From Nitrosomonas sp. Is35 (GTDB taxonomy: Bacteria; Pseudomonadota; Gammaproteobacteria; Burkholderiales; Nitrosomonadaceae), in the NCBI RefSeq assembly GCF_033063295.1, contig NZ_JAWJZH010000001.1:2852001-2916000 (forward strand): 64,000 nt of DNA. The letters are read 5' to 3'. Shown in pieces: positions 45,719-54,628 of this stretch. Every line of letters begins with the position of its first letter. Within the stretch, counting starts at the first letter, position 1. The notes below the pieces were generated by a model. It worked only from the letters and a program-made list of their open reading frames with translations, was not told the DNA's origin and made no database searches. The position numbers were made by a program, and so were the translations under genes.

Positions 45719-46779
45719 TTATTTATCGCTACATTGCCTACCAGGTCCTGATCGGCTTCGTGATGTCCACCGCCGTCCTGCTGCCATTATTCAGTTTCTT
45801 CGACCTATTGGATCAACTGGATGACGTGGGTAGAGGAACTTACCGCGCCCAAGACGCGTTCCTCTACACAGCCATGATATTGCCGCGCCGGTTTATTCAG
45901 ATCGCACCTTTTATCGCATCTCTCGGCACGGTGGTTGCGTTGGGAAAACTAGCGGTCAATTCGGAATTGATCGCCATGCGGATTGCCGGCGTTTCCCCGT
46001 TGCAGATCAGCTTCGCGCCGTTGAGCGTTGGTATTGCGCTACTGTTGCTTGTCGCCATCCTGGAACAATTTGTCGCGCCGCAACTGCAACAAAAAGCCAT
46101 CACCAATCGCGCCATCGCGCTGGAACAAAGCGCGGAACTAGGCAAGAACCTGGGGATCTGGACGCGCAACGAGCATAACATTCTGCGCATCGGCATGATC
46201 GTGCACAACAAACGCGCGGCCGATATCGAGATTCTGCATCTGAACGCGGAAGATCGCCTGCTCTCGCATACCGTTGCTGAATATGCCGACATTGTGGAAG
46301 ATCAAGTCTGGGAACTCAGCAATGCAGTAATCAGAACATTCCACGACGACGGCCGGATCTCGGTGAATCATGCCAGTTCGATCCGATGGCCTTCCTTCGT
46401 CAATCCGGAAGATATTGCAACATTGACCAAGCCGCCGGAAAGCTTGTCGCCGCTGGAATTGGTACGGCATGTGGAATTTCTACGCAGCACCGGCCAGGAA
46501 GCCGATTCCTACGCCCTGGCGCTGTGGCGCAAGGCGGGCGGCGCGATAATGACGGTGGCCATGCTGCTACTATCGGTTCCGCTGGTGTTCGGATCGATCC
46601 GTTCCGGGCTGAGCAATAAGCTCATTCTCGCCGCGCTGATCGGCCTTGCGGTTTACTTGCTCGATCAAATTATCGCCAATGCCGGTCTGATCCTGCGCTT
46701 GAACCCCGCGCTCGTCGCTCTGGCGCCGGGATTGGCGTTGATCAGTCTGGCCATGCTCTGGTTACGCCGGACTTCTTAA
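45715..46779 (+). CDS. lptG: LPS export permease LptG
   Basis: 354 aa from ATG 45715 (MIIYRYIAYQVLIGFVMS), which overlaps the lptF stop (ATGA); the frame extends upstream but is antiparallel in sense to no family sequence. Six helices flank a periplasmic domain; ALGKLAVNSELIAMRIAGVS is a typical cytoplasmic coupling region that contacts LptB. It pairs with the preceding LptF. Confidence 0.93.
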   Translation: MIIYRYIAYQVLIGFVMSTAVLLPLFSFFDLLDQLDDVGRGTYRAQDAFLYTAMILPRRFIQIAPFIASLGTVVALGKLAVNSELIAMRIAGVSPLQISFAPLSVGIALLLLVAILEQFVAPQLQQKAITNRAIALEQSAELGKNLGIWTRNEHNILRIGMIVHNKRAADIEILHLNAEDRLLSHTVAEYADIVEDQVWELSNAVIRTFHDDGRISVNHASSIRWPSFVNPEDIATLTKPPESLSPLELVRHVEFLRSTGQEADSYALALWRKAGGAIMTVAMLLLSVPLVFGSIRSGLSNKLILAALIGLAVYLLDQIIANAGLILRLNPALVALAPGLALISLAMLWLRRTS

Positions 46780-46880
46780 CAGCCGTGTATTAACTGCTGT
46801 TATTGTTACCGCAAAACATCTAAAATCTCATAGTTTGGCGTAACGTGTTGCACTTGAATAATCCTAATTCTCCATCACAC

Positions 46881-48113
46881 ATGTCGACTGCAACTTATAT
46901 CTATTTTTTCGGTGAAAGTGAAATAACCATCTGGGGATTGACCGGACGCGAGCGCTTGCGGCGCATGCTGCAAACGCATAAGGACATCATACTGACCGAT
47001 GACGTTGAAAAAATTCCCGTTACCGCTACCGCCCTATTCCTGAATTCCAATTTTCTATTCGATGCCCGGGTGCTTAGCGCATTGCTCGGCATGGATAAGA
47101 AAATCGCCTTGTATAGCGACGAAGGCTGCCCCGCGGCGATCCGCACCGACGGCAATTATGCGCCGCAATTGTTGCGCAATCTCAATAACAACAAGGATCA
47201 GAACTATAAATTCGCGCTGCTGACGATCCCGCGCGTTGGATTAAAAGATCTGCATATCGATTACCAGCAGAATCTAAAAAAGAAAGATCCGCCGTACATT
47301 CTGCCGGTCAGCGAAGCCAACCGTCCGTTACTGGAACAAGAGCTGTTTTCCGGATCGTATAAAGGCGTCACCGATCTGGTCACCAAATGGGTCTGGCCAG
47401 TACCGGCATTTTGGACCACGCATTTTTGCGTGCGCCACGGCTGGTCACCCAATCACGTGACCTATCTCAGCGTGGTGTTTGCCGTGCTGGCGGGATTGGC
47501 GTTCTGGGGGGGATTCTTCGGTATCGGATTACTGATGGGCTGGTTCATGACCTTTCTCGATACGGTGGATGGAAAACTGGCACGCGTCACGGTGACATCC
47601 AGCCGCTTCGGTGATGTCTTGGACCACGGCTTGGATATCATTCACCCACCGCTGTGGTATCTGGCTTGGGGATTGGGTCTGGAAGGCACAGCGACGCCGC
47701 TGGCTCCTTTGGGAATTCTAATGGGACTGATGTTTTTGGGATATGTCGGCGGACGGTTGTGCGAAGGCGCATTCCAGTTCTGGCTGGCGCACTTCGACAT
47801 GTTCATCTGGCGCAAAATGGATTCTTTCAACCGCTTGATCACGGCCCGGCGCAATCCGAACCTGATTTTGCTCACGTATGGCTGGTTAAGCGGCCGCCCG
47901 GACATCGGATTGCTCTTAGTGGTGCTGTGGCACCTGGCTTCAACCGGCATTCTGCTCTGGCGCTTGGCCGATGGCTGGCAAACCAAACAAAAGGAAGGCT
48001 CGTTGCGTTCCTGGTTGCAGGATATCGATCCGGCGCGTGATCGCGAACAATGGGCAGTGAAAATTTTCACGCGCGCCCCGATCGATCTTAGAAAACCGTT
48101 TCCGCTTTCGTAA
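46881..48113 (+). CDS. CDP-alcohol phosphatidyltransferase with N-terminal domain
   Basis: 410 aa from ATG 46881, preferred over TTG 46845. The C-terminal half is a six-helix membrane domain with the complete catalytic signature DTVDGKLAR, eight residues, GDVLDHGLD. This class swaps CMP of a CDP-activated partner for an alcohol to make phospholipids. The N-terminal 180 residues form a soluble domain (FDARVLSALLGMDKKIALYSDEG) that recalls bifunctional inositol-phosphate cytidylyltransferase/transferase enzymes, but lacks a clear nucleotide-binding loop. VTDLVTKWVWPVPAFW just before the first helix is typical of that class. The product lipid is unknown. Confidence 0.88.
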   Translation: MSTATYIYFFGESEITIWGLTGRERLRRMLQTHKDIILTDDVEKIPVTATALFLNSNFLFDARVLSALLGMDKKIALYSDEGCPAAIRTDGNYAPQLLRNLNNNKDQNYKFALLTIPRVGLKDLHIDYQQNLKKKDPPYILPVSEANRPLLEQELFSGSYKGVTDLVTKWVWPVPAFWTTHFCVRHGWSPNHVTYLSVVFAVLAGLAFWGGFFGIGLLMGWFMTFLDTVDGKLARVTVTSSRFGDVLDHGLDIIHPPLWYLAWGLGLEGTATPLAPLGILMGLMFLGYVGGRLCEGAFQFWLAHFDMFIWRKMDSFNRLITARRNPNLILLTYGWLSGRPDIGLLLVVLWHLASTGILLWRLADGWQTKQKEGSLRSWLQDIDPARDREQWAVKIFTRAPIDLRKPFPLS

Positions 48114-48138
48114 CAGCTACATTTCATAACAATACCTG

Positions 48139-49143
48139 ATGACGTTACAAGCGCGGATTGACCGTCTGAAAAGCGGAACAGCCAGAACCGGTTGTTTGCT
48201 CAACCCCATGGGCGGTCAGGTACGTAAGCGCAAACCGGCGATCCGGCAAGCGTTGGACGACATACCCGGCATGCTGGTGTGCGAAGCCAGTGATGCGATT
48301 ACTTTCAAGAGCGCGATTGATCAATTGCTTCAGGCGGATATCGACTTACTGGTGATCGTAGCCGGTGACGGCACCACGCACGCCATCTTCAGCCATTTAT
48401 TCGCAGCACGAGCCCCCGCTGACTGGCCGCTCATCACGATCATACCGGGCGGTACCACGAATATGACGCCGCTGGACCTGGGCGTGCGCGGCAAACCCGA
48501 ACAAATCATCCGCCGCTTGCACACCTATTTGCGCAGACCATCCGCACCAAAACTGGTGCAACGCCCGGTATTGCGGATCGAACAGGCTGGCATGAGTCCG
48601 ATTTATGGCATGTTCTTCGCTGTCGGATTGGTCGCGCGCGGCGTAAAATTTTCACGCAGCCCGGTCAAGCAAATCGGTATCACCGGCGGCATTTTCACCG
48701 CGATGATCATGCTGCGATCGTTGATCGGCATGCTCGCCAACATGATTCTGGGCCGTCAGCAAAGCGAATGGGCGCCGGTCAACATGACCCTGACGGAAGC
48801 CAGCAGACGGATTCACCAGGGCACTTATCTGTTTGCATTGGTCAGCGCGCTGGATTGCCTGTTATTGAATATCCGCCCGTACTGGGGAACAGAACCGGCG
48901 CCGTTGCATGTGACATTGGTCGATCAGCAACATAAGCGTCTGTGGCGCTCGGTATGGCCGATATTATCGGGTGGCGGCGCGGTGCTACAGGAAAAAGACG
49001 GCTACTACAGCCACAATACCGGCTCCTTATCGGTGCACATGGACGACGAATATATTGTCGACGGTGAATTGTACCGGTCGGTTAATCCGCAAGCGCCAAT
49101 CAACATTACCGCTACCGATCCCGTGACATTTCTCGTGCTATAG
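48139..49143 (+). CDS. Diacylglycerol kinase-like lipid kinase
   Basis: 334 aa. The DAGK catalytic domain shows LLNPMGGQVRK, VIVAGDGTTHAIF (GDGTT at 76-80) and IPGGTTNMTPLDLG, the glycine-rich nucleotide site of YegS/DgkB-type kinases. These phosphorylate diacylglycerol or related lipids on the inner leaflet. It lies 25 bases after the CDP-alcohol phosphatidyltransferase and 15 before a Tam41-like gene, suggesting that its product, phosphatidate or an analogue, is the substrate for CDP-activation next door. Confidence 0.88.
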   Translation: MTLQARIDRLKSGTARTGCLLNPMGGQVRKRKPAIRQALDDIPGMLVCEASDAITFKSAIDQLLQADIDLLVIVAGDGTTHAIFSHLFAARAPADWPLITIIPGGTTNMTPLDLGVRGKPEQIIRRLHTYLRRPSAPKLVQRPVLRIEQAGMSPIYGMFFAVGLVARGVKFSRSPVKQIGITGGIFTAMIMLRSLIGMLANMILGRQQSEWAPVNMTLTEASRRIHQGTYLFALVSALDCLLLNIRPYWGTEPAPLHVTLVDQQHKRLWRSVWPILSGGGAVLQEKDGYYSHNTGSLSVHMDDEYIVDGELYRSVNPQAPINITATDPVTFLVL

Positions 49144-49158
49144 CTATAGGATATCGCC

Positions 49159-50133
49159 ATGACCAACCCTTTACTCTCAGCCACTGCGCAACTGCCCGCC
49201 GAATTGATCGATGAAGTTGCGGCGGAAAGCAAAAAAGCGGTTTCCGCCGATTTCGCCCCTTTGGTGGATGCGCTTATCATGCGCTTTGGCGAGTCGCTCG
49301 ATGCCGTAATTCTCTATGGCTCCTGCCTGCACTCCGCCGTGAGCTTAGAAGAAGGCATCGTCGATCTGTATGTCGTCGTCGACAGCTATCACAAAGCGTA
49401 TCCGGAGCGCTATTTGGCCACCCTCAATGCCTGGCTGGCGCCGAATGTATTTTATCTGGAAGTGCCGCATCAGGAAAAAACATTGCGCGCAAAATACGCC
49501 GTCATTTCCACCGCCGATTTTGCGCGCGGCGCGCAGTTCTGGTTTCATTCCTACATCTGGGCGCGCTTTGCGCAACCGTCACGGCTGCTGTATACGCGCA
49601 ATGATGCGGTGCGGCAGCGTATTTATGCCGCATTGGCGCATTCCGTCATTACCTTTTTAAAATCCGGCGTGCCCGCGCTGGAAGCCGACACCCTGGATGT
49701 CGAGGAAATCTGGACTCGTTGCCTGATCCTCACCTACGCCGCTGAATTGCGCGCCGAAAATGAATCGCGCGCGCGTCATCTGGCACAAGCCAACCGGGAT
49801 GCATTTACCCGCCTGACAGCCGCCGCCAGTCCGCTATTGACAGAAATCCTGGAAAAACAGGGAAACGGGCAGTACCGCTGCCTGACCCGTCCGGTCAGTC
49901 AACGGCAAGCATTGTTGCGCTGGCGGCTGCGCCGCTGGCAGGGCAGAGTCCTGTCGATCCTGCGCTTGGCCAAAGCTACGCTGACCTTCAGCAATAGCGT
50001 CGACTACGCCGCCTGGAAAATCGAGCGGCACACCGGTGTGCGCGTGGAAGTAACACCGCTGCTGCGCCGCCACCCTATTTTATGGGGCTTGAAAGTAGCC
50101 CGGCAATTATTACGGCGCGGCGTATTGCGCTGA
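49159..50133 (+). CDS. Tam41/Mmp37-like protein, candidate CDP-diacylglycerol synthase
   Basis: 324 aa, soluble. The N-terminal half resembles the nucleotidyltransferase core of Tam41: LYGSCLHS (YGS at 53-55), then VDLYVVVD with D69 and D75 as candidate metal ligands, APNVFYLEVP and the KYAVISTADF motif at 112-121. A helical region (HSYIWARFAQPSRLLY) follows, as in that family. Tam41 makes CDP-diacylglycerol from phosphatidate and CTP in mitochondria and is unrelated to CdsA. Flanking a lipid kinase and a CDP-alcohol phosphatidyltransferase, the same activity is likely here. The assignment rests on motif wording from memory. Confidence 0.65.
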   Translation: MTNPLLSATAQLPAELIDEVAAESKKAVSADFAPLVDALIMRFGESLDAVILYGSCLHSAVSLEEGIVDLYVVVDSYHKAYPERYLATLNAWLAPNVFYLEVPHQEKTLRAKYAVISTADFARGAQFWFHSYIWARFAQPSRLLYTRNDAVRQRIYAALAHSVITFLKSGVPALEADTLDVEEIWTRCLILTYAAELRAENESRARHLAQANRDAFTRLTAAASPLLTEILEKQGNGQYRCLTRPVSQRQALLRWRLRRWQGRVLSILRLAKATLTFSNSVDYAAWKIERHTGVRVEVTPLLRRHPILWGLKVARQLLRRGVLR

Positions 50134-50175
50134 CGAACATCATCTGATTAACATAAACTTTCATTGGAGACACGC

Positions 50176-50823
50176 ATGAATCCTGTCATTCGCTTATTTA
50201 GCCTGCCGGTATTGTTGATGCTGAGCGCTTGCACCACGATGTATCTCGAAGGCCTGGAAAAAGTCGGCATTCCCAAACGCGACGTGATGGTCTACCGCGT
50301 TGAGAAAGCGCGCGACACGCAGCAAGAAACCAAGGAACAGTTCAAGTCCGCCCTGGAACAATTCACCGCCGCGACGAATTTCCAAGGCGGCGATCTGGAA
50401 GCCACCTACAAAAAACTGAACGATGCTTATGAAGCCAGCGCCGGTAAGGCGGAAGAAGTCAGAAGCCGCATCGCCGATATCGAAAGCGTCTCGGAGGCGC
50501 TGTTTACCGAATGGAAGCAAGAGATCACGCAATACAGTAATGCATCGCTGCGGCAAAACAGCCAGAAAAAACTCGACGCCACCCAAGTGCACTACCGCCA
50601 GCTGATCGCATCGATGAAACAGGCAGAAGCCAAAATCGAACCCATCCTCACGGTGTTTCACGATCAGGTCATGTACCTCAAGCACAACCTCAATGCACGC
50701 GCGATCGCTTCGCTCAAAGGCGAATTGGGCAACATCAAATCGGATGTTTCGGTTTTGATCGCTTCGATGGAAAAATCCATCAATGAAGCGAATGCGTTCA
50801 TCAGCACGATGGAAAATAAATGA
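50176..50823 (+). CDS. DUF2959 family lipoprotein
   Basis: 215 aa from ATG 50176. A lipoprotein signal (LFSLPVLLMLSAC) puts Cys in the lipobox LSAC. The mature part is almost all helical and coiled-coil-like (YRVEKARDTQQETKEQFKSAL, AGKAEEVRSRIADIESVSEAL, ending SVLIASMEKSINEANAF), the DUF2959 pattern. No function is established. It follows the Tam41-like gene after 42 bases and probably belongs to the envelope operon. Confidence 0.88.
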   Translation: MNPVIRLFSLPVLLMLSACTTMYLEGLEKVGIPKRDVMVYRVEKARDTQQETKEQFKSALEQFTAATNFQGGDLEATYKKLNDAYEASAGKAEEVRSRIADIESVSEALFTEWKQEITQYSNASLRQNSQKKLDATQVHYRQLIASMKQAEAKIEPILTVFHDQVMYLKHNLNARAIASLKGELGNIKSDVSVLIASMEKSINEANAFISTMENK

Positions 50824-50860
50824 CACCGGCCACTCGCTTAAAGAGTCCAATGGGGTATCT

Positions 50861-51400
50861 GTGGCACTGAAACCGACCATTTATAAATTCAAAATCGCGC
50901 TGACCGACCTCAACCGCCAGTATTACGACACACTCAACCTGACCATCGCGCAGCATCCGTCCGAAACGCTGGAACGGATGATGGCGCGCATGCTCGCATA
51001 CTGCCTTAATGCGCAGGAATGGCTGACTTTCACCAAAGGACTGAGCAGCGCCGAAGAACCCGATCTCTGGGCGCACACTCCGGATGGCCGGATTGCGCTC
51101 TGGATCGACGTCGGCGAACCCGCCCCCGAGCGCATCAAAAAAGCCACCCGGATCGCGCAAACCGTCAAGGTGTATAGCTTTAATTCCAAATCGAACATCT
51201 GGTGGATGCAGGAACAAGCAAAATTCAACGAACTGACTGCGTCCATTTACCAACTTCAATCACCGGATATTCAAGCATTGGCCAAGTTGGTGCAACGCAC
51301 GATGGATATCTCCGTCACCATCAGCGAACAATCGGCTTATGTGGCGGCGGAAGCAGGGGAATGCGAGGTGGGATGGGTGGCTTTGCTAACCATCGATTAA
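50861..51400 (+). CDS. YaeQ family protein
   Basis: 179 aa from GTG 50861 (VALKPTIYKFKIAL), with GGGG upstream; the frame extends upstream without family resemblance. YaeQ marks are LTDLNRQYYDTLNLTIAQHPSE, MMARMLAYCLNA and PDLWAHTPDGRIALWIDVG, a PD-(D/E)xK nuclease-like fold with candidate acidic residues in the last segment. Its role is unclear in the family. It follows the lipoprotein gene after 37 bases and is the last plus-strand gene of this block. Confidence 0.92.
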   Translation: MALKPTIYKFKIALTDLNRQYYDTLNLTIAQHPSETLERMMARMLAYCLNAQEWLTFTKGLSSAEEPDLWAHTPDGRIALWIDVGEPAPERIKKATRIAQTVKVYSFNSKSNIWWMQEQAKFNELTASIYQLQSPDIQALAKLVQRTMDISVTISEQSAYVAAEAGECEVGWVALLTID

Positions 51401-51426
51401 CCCGGCTTCAACAAGCTAATGGAATT

Positions 51427-51448
51427 GCTTAGCGACGTTACGTTAAGC
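51427..51448. terminator. Hairpin between convergent YaeQ and DUF488 genes
   Basis: GCTTAGCG-ACGTTA-CGTTAAGC pairs over eight positions with one G-T. It lies in the convergent spacer and could slow both polymerases, but there is no T-run on either side. Confidence 0.3.
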
Positions 51449-51788
51449 CCTCGAGATGCGCTTTGAGTACCAGCGCATGGCTATGCTCCTTGTCCTTCGC
51501 ACCGTACACGAGTGTAACCGGTCCACGACGCACATGCTCCGCGAGTTGTTCCACTGCTTCAGCATTATGGCGCAGCTCTGAAAAGTAACGATCGCTAAAT
51601 TCGCTCCATTTTGCTGGATCGTGATCAAACCACTTCCGTAGGGATGTACTGGGGGCGATATCCTTGAGCCACAAATCAATGCGCGCCGAATCCTTGGAGA
51701 CTCCCCGCGGCCAAAGCCGGTCTACCAAAACCCGGAATCCATCATCCGGCCCGGGCGGTTCATACGCACGTTTCAGCAAAATGACCAT
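51438..51788 (-). CDS. DUF488 family protein
   Basis: 116 aa. LLKRAYEPPGPDDGFRVLVDRLWPRGVSKD, SLRKWFDHDPAKW and TLVYGAKDKEHSHALVL are the family's conserved segments. Function is not established. It converges on yaeQ and stands alone. Confidence 0.92.
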   Translation of the reverse strand: MVILLKRAYEPPGPDDGFRVLVDRLWPRGVSKDSARIDLWLKDIAPSTSLRKWFDHDPAKWSEFSDRYFSELRHNAEAVEQLAEHVRRGPVTLVYGAKDKEHSHALVLKAHLEGLT

Positions 51789-51867
51789 CGGCGGTTACTC
51801 CATGAATAATCACTGAATTAACATTTGTTTCAAATTCCCCCACACCGCGAAATATCAGCCGGTGGAT

Positions 51868-52251
51868 TCAATCTATGCAAACCGTTTCCTCAATATGCCG
51901 GAACATCGAATTCGCTGAAAAGCTAAACCAATCCAGGGATTCTTCGTGGTGTGCGCCGATCACCATGCCGGTGGCTTCTTTATCCGGGTACAGCAACATC
52001 GTGATTGAACGGGCTTTGTGGCGGGTGCAGTCGAATTCGTACAAAGTTTTCACCGCATGATGCCCGCCTTTTTGCTTCTCAGCGTAACTGGACAACACCC
52101 AGATCTTCCTGAATTGACCGTCTTTCCGCAGAGTTCCGGGATCAAAATAGTGCGTTTCACCGGATTTCCCGGCAATATCCACGCTCACCCATTTGGCCTG
52201 CACGGGTAGCGCAGCTAGCAGTAAAACAAGTACCAATACACATTTTTTCAT
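51868..52251 (-). CDS. Exported surface-adhesin-E-like protein (copy 1)
   Basis: 127 aa. A signal peptide (VLVLVLLLAALPVQA) precedes a small beta-rich domain with WVSVDIAGKSGETHYFDPGTLRKDG and LYEFDCTRHKARS, two cysteines about 50 residues apart likely forming a disulphide, and a final EETVCID. The pattern matches the surface-adhesin protein E family. A relative lies at 61817. The adhesin name describes the family, not a shown function. Confidence 0.75.
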   Translation of the reverse strand: MKKCVLVLVLLLAALPVQAKWVSVDIAGKSGETHYFDPGTLRKDGQFRKIWVLSSYAEKQKGGHHAVKTLYEFDCTRHKARSITMLLYPDKEATGMVIGAHHEESLDWFSFSANSMFRHIEETVCID

Positions 52252-52572
52252 GATTAATCGCTATAATTGATTGTGCAATTTTATTTTCTTCTCCCCCAGA
52301 ATCCCCACGCCGCAGGTCATTCCCACCGGGGCTTCTTCTTTGTTGCAGAAAGCAATAAATGCCGGTCATTTTGCCACTAAATAGTTTCCACTGTGGGTGT
52401 TTTCAACTATTCTTAGCATCCAGTCAGCCTCGTCATGGCAGCAATGAGAATTTATTTTGTGCGGACATTTTGCATCGTTTGACTGACTGCAAGAATTGCT
52501 TGTGTGCATTAAATCCGCCGGGTACTGGAAGTCTACCGCGTTATGAATAGCATTAATCTGGAGTTAAATATA
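52252..52572. other. Intergenic region before the ExbB-like gene
   Basis: About 320 bases between divergent genes. A CCCC/GGGG pairing near 52300-52335 is too weak for a clear structure. No ORF with coding character; presumed promoters for both sides. Confidence 0.35.
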
Positions 52573-53220
52573 ATGGAAGAGTTGAATCAAGCCTGGGTCA
52601 TGTTGAAGCTTGGCGGGATCATTATCGTTCCGCTGGCTTTACTGGCGATTGTCGCGCTGGCAATCATGTTCGAGAAAGCGTTTATCTACTGGCGCTACGC
52701 ACGGTTATCCAGCGATTTGCTAAACCTGGTGGAAACCTATGGGTTCAAATGGAATGATCTGGAAAAAATACTTTCCGGATTGGACAGCCGCCACTATTAC
52801 AAGCGTTTTTTCGAGGTCGTGATTTCCAACCGGCATCAACCGGCCTGGTGGACGGAATCGCGTGCCGCCGATGAAGCGCAGATTATCGAGGAAGCGCTGG
52901 CGCGCCGTCTCTGGGCTTTGGAAACCATCGTCACCGCCGCGCCGCTGCTGGGGCTGGTCGGTACCGTGGTCGGTATGATGCGCGCCTTCCAGGTGATCGG
53001 CAGCGAAGGCGTGGTGAATCCCACAGCGGTTACCGGCGGTGTGGCGGAAGCGCTGATTGCGACCGTGGTTGGGTTGGCGATTGCGCTGGTAGCGTTGTTC
53101 GGTTTCAATTACTTTTCCCGCTTGCAATCGCTGACGATGGATGAAATGGAACGCCTGGGTACGCGGCTGATCGACAACATCCGTCTGGATCAACAGAGCA
53201 CTAGCAATGAAGCTCCGTAA
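52573..53220 (+). CDS. ExbB/TolQ/MotA-family proton channel protein
   Basis: 215 aa from ATG 52573 (GGAG nine bases upstream); ATG 52543 would add ten residues. Three membrane helices: GGIIIVPLALLAIVALAIMF near the N-terminus, then the pair VTAAPLLGLVGTVVGMMRAF and ATVVGLAIALVALFGFNYF. The GLVGTVVGM motif is the family signature. With ExbD it uses the proton gradient to drive a TonB-like partner. It overlaps the ExbD gene by 14 bases. Confidence 0.93.
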   Translation: MEELNQAWVMLKLGGIIIVPLALLAIVALAIMFEKAFIYWRYARLSSDLLNLVETYGFKWNDLEKILSGLDSRHYYKRFFEVVISNRHQPAWWTESRAADEAQIIEEALARRLWALETIVTAAPLLGLVGTVVGMMRAFQVIGSEGVVNPTAVTGGVAEALIATVVGLAIALVALFGFNYFSRLQSLTMDEMERLGTRLIDNIRLDQQSTSNEAP

Positions 53221-53608
53221 ATCGCGCACGGTTCAGAAAGGCAGAATCGAGATCATCCCGATGATCGACGTGATGTTTTTCTTGCTGGCGACATTCATGC
53301 TGGCTTCGTTATCGATGCAAAATCTGGATTCATTGCAGGTCGACCTGCCCGAAGGCCAGGCGGAAAAGCTCAGCGCGGAAAAACCGGCTACATTGACACT
53401 GACCAAAGACGGCAAAATCTATATCAATCAGACTGCGGTTACACTGGATACACTGGCCAACACGCTCAAACCGCTGCTGGCAGACTCCAAGCAAAAATTG
53501 ATTGTGTCGGCGGATAACGAAGCGCCCCAGGGTATCGTCGTGCAAGCCATGCTGCGAGCCCGCGCCGCCGGTGCCCAGCATTTTCTGATTGCAGTGAAAC
53601 ACAAATAA
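53207..53608 (+). CDS. ExbD/TolR-family protein
   Basis: 133 aa. IEIIPMIDVMFFLLATFML contains the proton-relay Asp in the single membrane helix, followed by a periplasmic domain with VDLPEGQAEKL, the PEG wording typical of the family, and a final DNEAPQGIVVQAML region. It is translationally coupled to the ExbB gene and sits 10 bases before the TonB-like gene. Confidence 0.94.
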   Translation: MKLRKSRTVQKGRIEIIPMIDVMFFLLATFMLASLSMQNLDSLQVDLPEGQAEKLSAEKPATLTLTKDGKIYINQTAVTLDTLANTLKPLLADSKQKLIVSADNEAPQGIVVQAMLRARAAGAQHFLIAVKHK

Positions 53609-53618
53609 CGTACAAAGC

Positions 53619-54482
53619 ATGGCCAGCTCCCGATCGAGAGAAATTCGCCTATGGTGGCCGTTGCCGCTGGCTGCGCTCGTCTGGGTACTGATTATCTGGG
53701 GTTTGGGATTTTTTCTGTCCATGCCGGAGGTGGAAATTGACACACCGCCGCCCATCGCCGCCAGTTTTATCGATCTGAGCGAAGACGAAAACGCCACCAG
53801 TTCGATGCCCGCATCCGCGCCCAGCCCGCCCCCGCCACAACCGGAAAAACCCAAAATCGAAGAACCCAAGCCCGCGCCCAAATCACCGCCGCTGCCTGCT
53901 CAGGCAAAGCCGCAAACCAAGCCCAAGGCAGCCGATAAACCCATAAAACCGAAAGCGCCCATTCCTGCGAAAGAAGTCGCAAAAACCAAAGCGCCGCCGC
54001 AACCGCCCGCCGATGCGCCGTCGGATCTTTCCGAATACATCAATCAATCCAAAGCACGCCGCCGCGCGGAAGGGCTTTTCGATACGCCGGATTCCGCTCC
54101 CGCCGCCACGGCCAAGCAACTGTCCGCGGATGAAATCCGCATGGCCAATATCCGGCGCAATCTGCAAAACCCCGGCACCAGCGGCATATTTCAGATTCTC
54201 CGTATCGGCCCGCGCACCGCCGATTTCTCATTTCGCGCCTGGACCACGGGGCAAAGCAATCCGCGCCTGCAAACGGTTCACGTCGAAGCCGGGCCGGATG
54301 GCAATGTCGAACTGGCCATTATCCGCCGCATGATTCAATTGATCCGCGAACATTACAAAGAAGATTTCAACTGGGAATCGCACCGCCTGCATCGTGTCGT
54401 GGTGTTATCTGCACGCGAGAAAGATACCGCGGGGCTGGAAGAATTTCTGATGCGCGAGTTCTTTATTAATCCTGTACGGTAA
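53619..54482 (+). CDS. TonB-like energy-transducing protein with atypical C-terminus
   Basis: 287 aa. One N-terminal membrane helix (PLAALVWVLIIWGLGFFL) is followed by a periplasmic Pro/Lys/Ala-rich spacer (about 60-145, with PPPPQPEKPKIEEPKPAP), as in TonB. The C-terminal domain (about 185-287, IRRNLQNPGTSGIFQILRIG, HVEAGPDGNVELAIIRRMI) does not show the usual TonB box-binding wording (YP..A...EG). It may contact a special receptor or a cell-wall partner. It is the last gene of the ExbB-ExbD-TonB-like trio. Confidence 0.85.
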   Translation: MASSRSREIRLWWPLPLAALVWVLIIWGLGFFLSMPEVEIDTPPPIAASFIDLSEDENATSSMPASAPSPPPPQPEKPKIEEPKPAPKSPPLPAQAKPQTKPKAADKPIKPKAPIPAKEVAKTKAPPQPPADAPSDLSEYINQSKARRRAEGLFDTPDSAPAATAKQLSADEIRMANIRRNLQNPGTSGIFQILRIGPRTADFSFRAWTTGQSNPRLQTVHVEAGPDGNVELAIIRRMIQLIREHYKEDFNWESHRLHRVVVLSAREKDTAGLEEFLMREFFINPVR

Positions 54483-54628
54483 AGTCTGCCGGACTTAAGA
54501 AACACTCCCAATACGTCGTAACAATAAAATATGAGAAAGCTTCCGCGATCTCTATTTTTATTTACCTGGAATTAAACATTAAACTCTGATAGATAAATAT
54601 TATCTACCTACCCGCCAGCCTTCATAGA

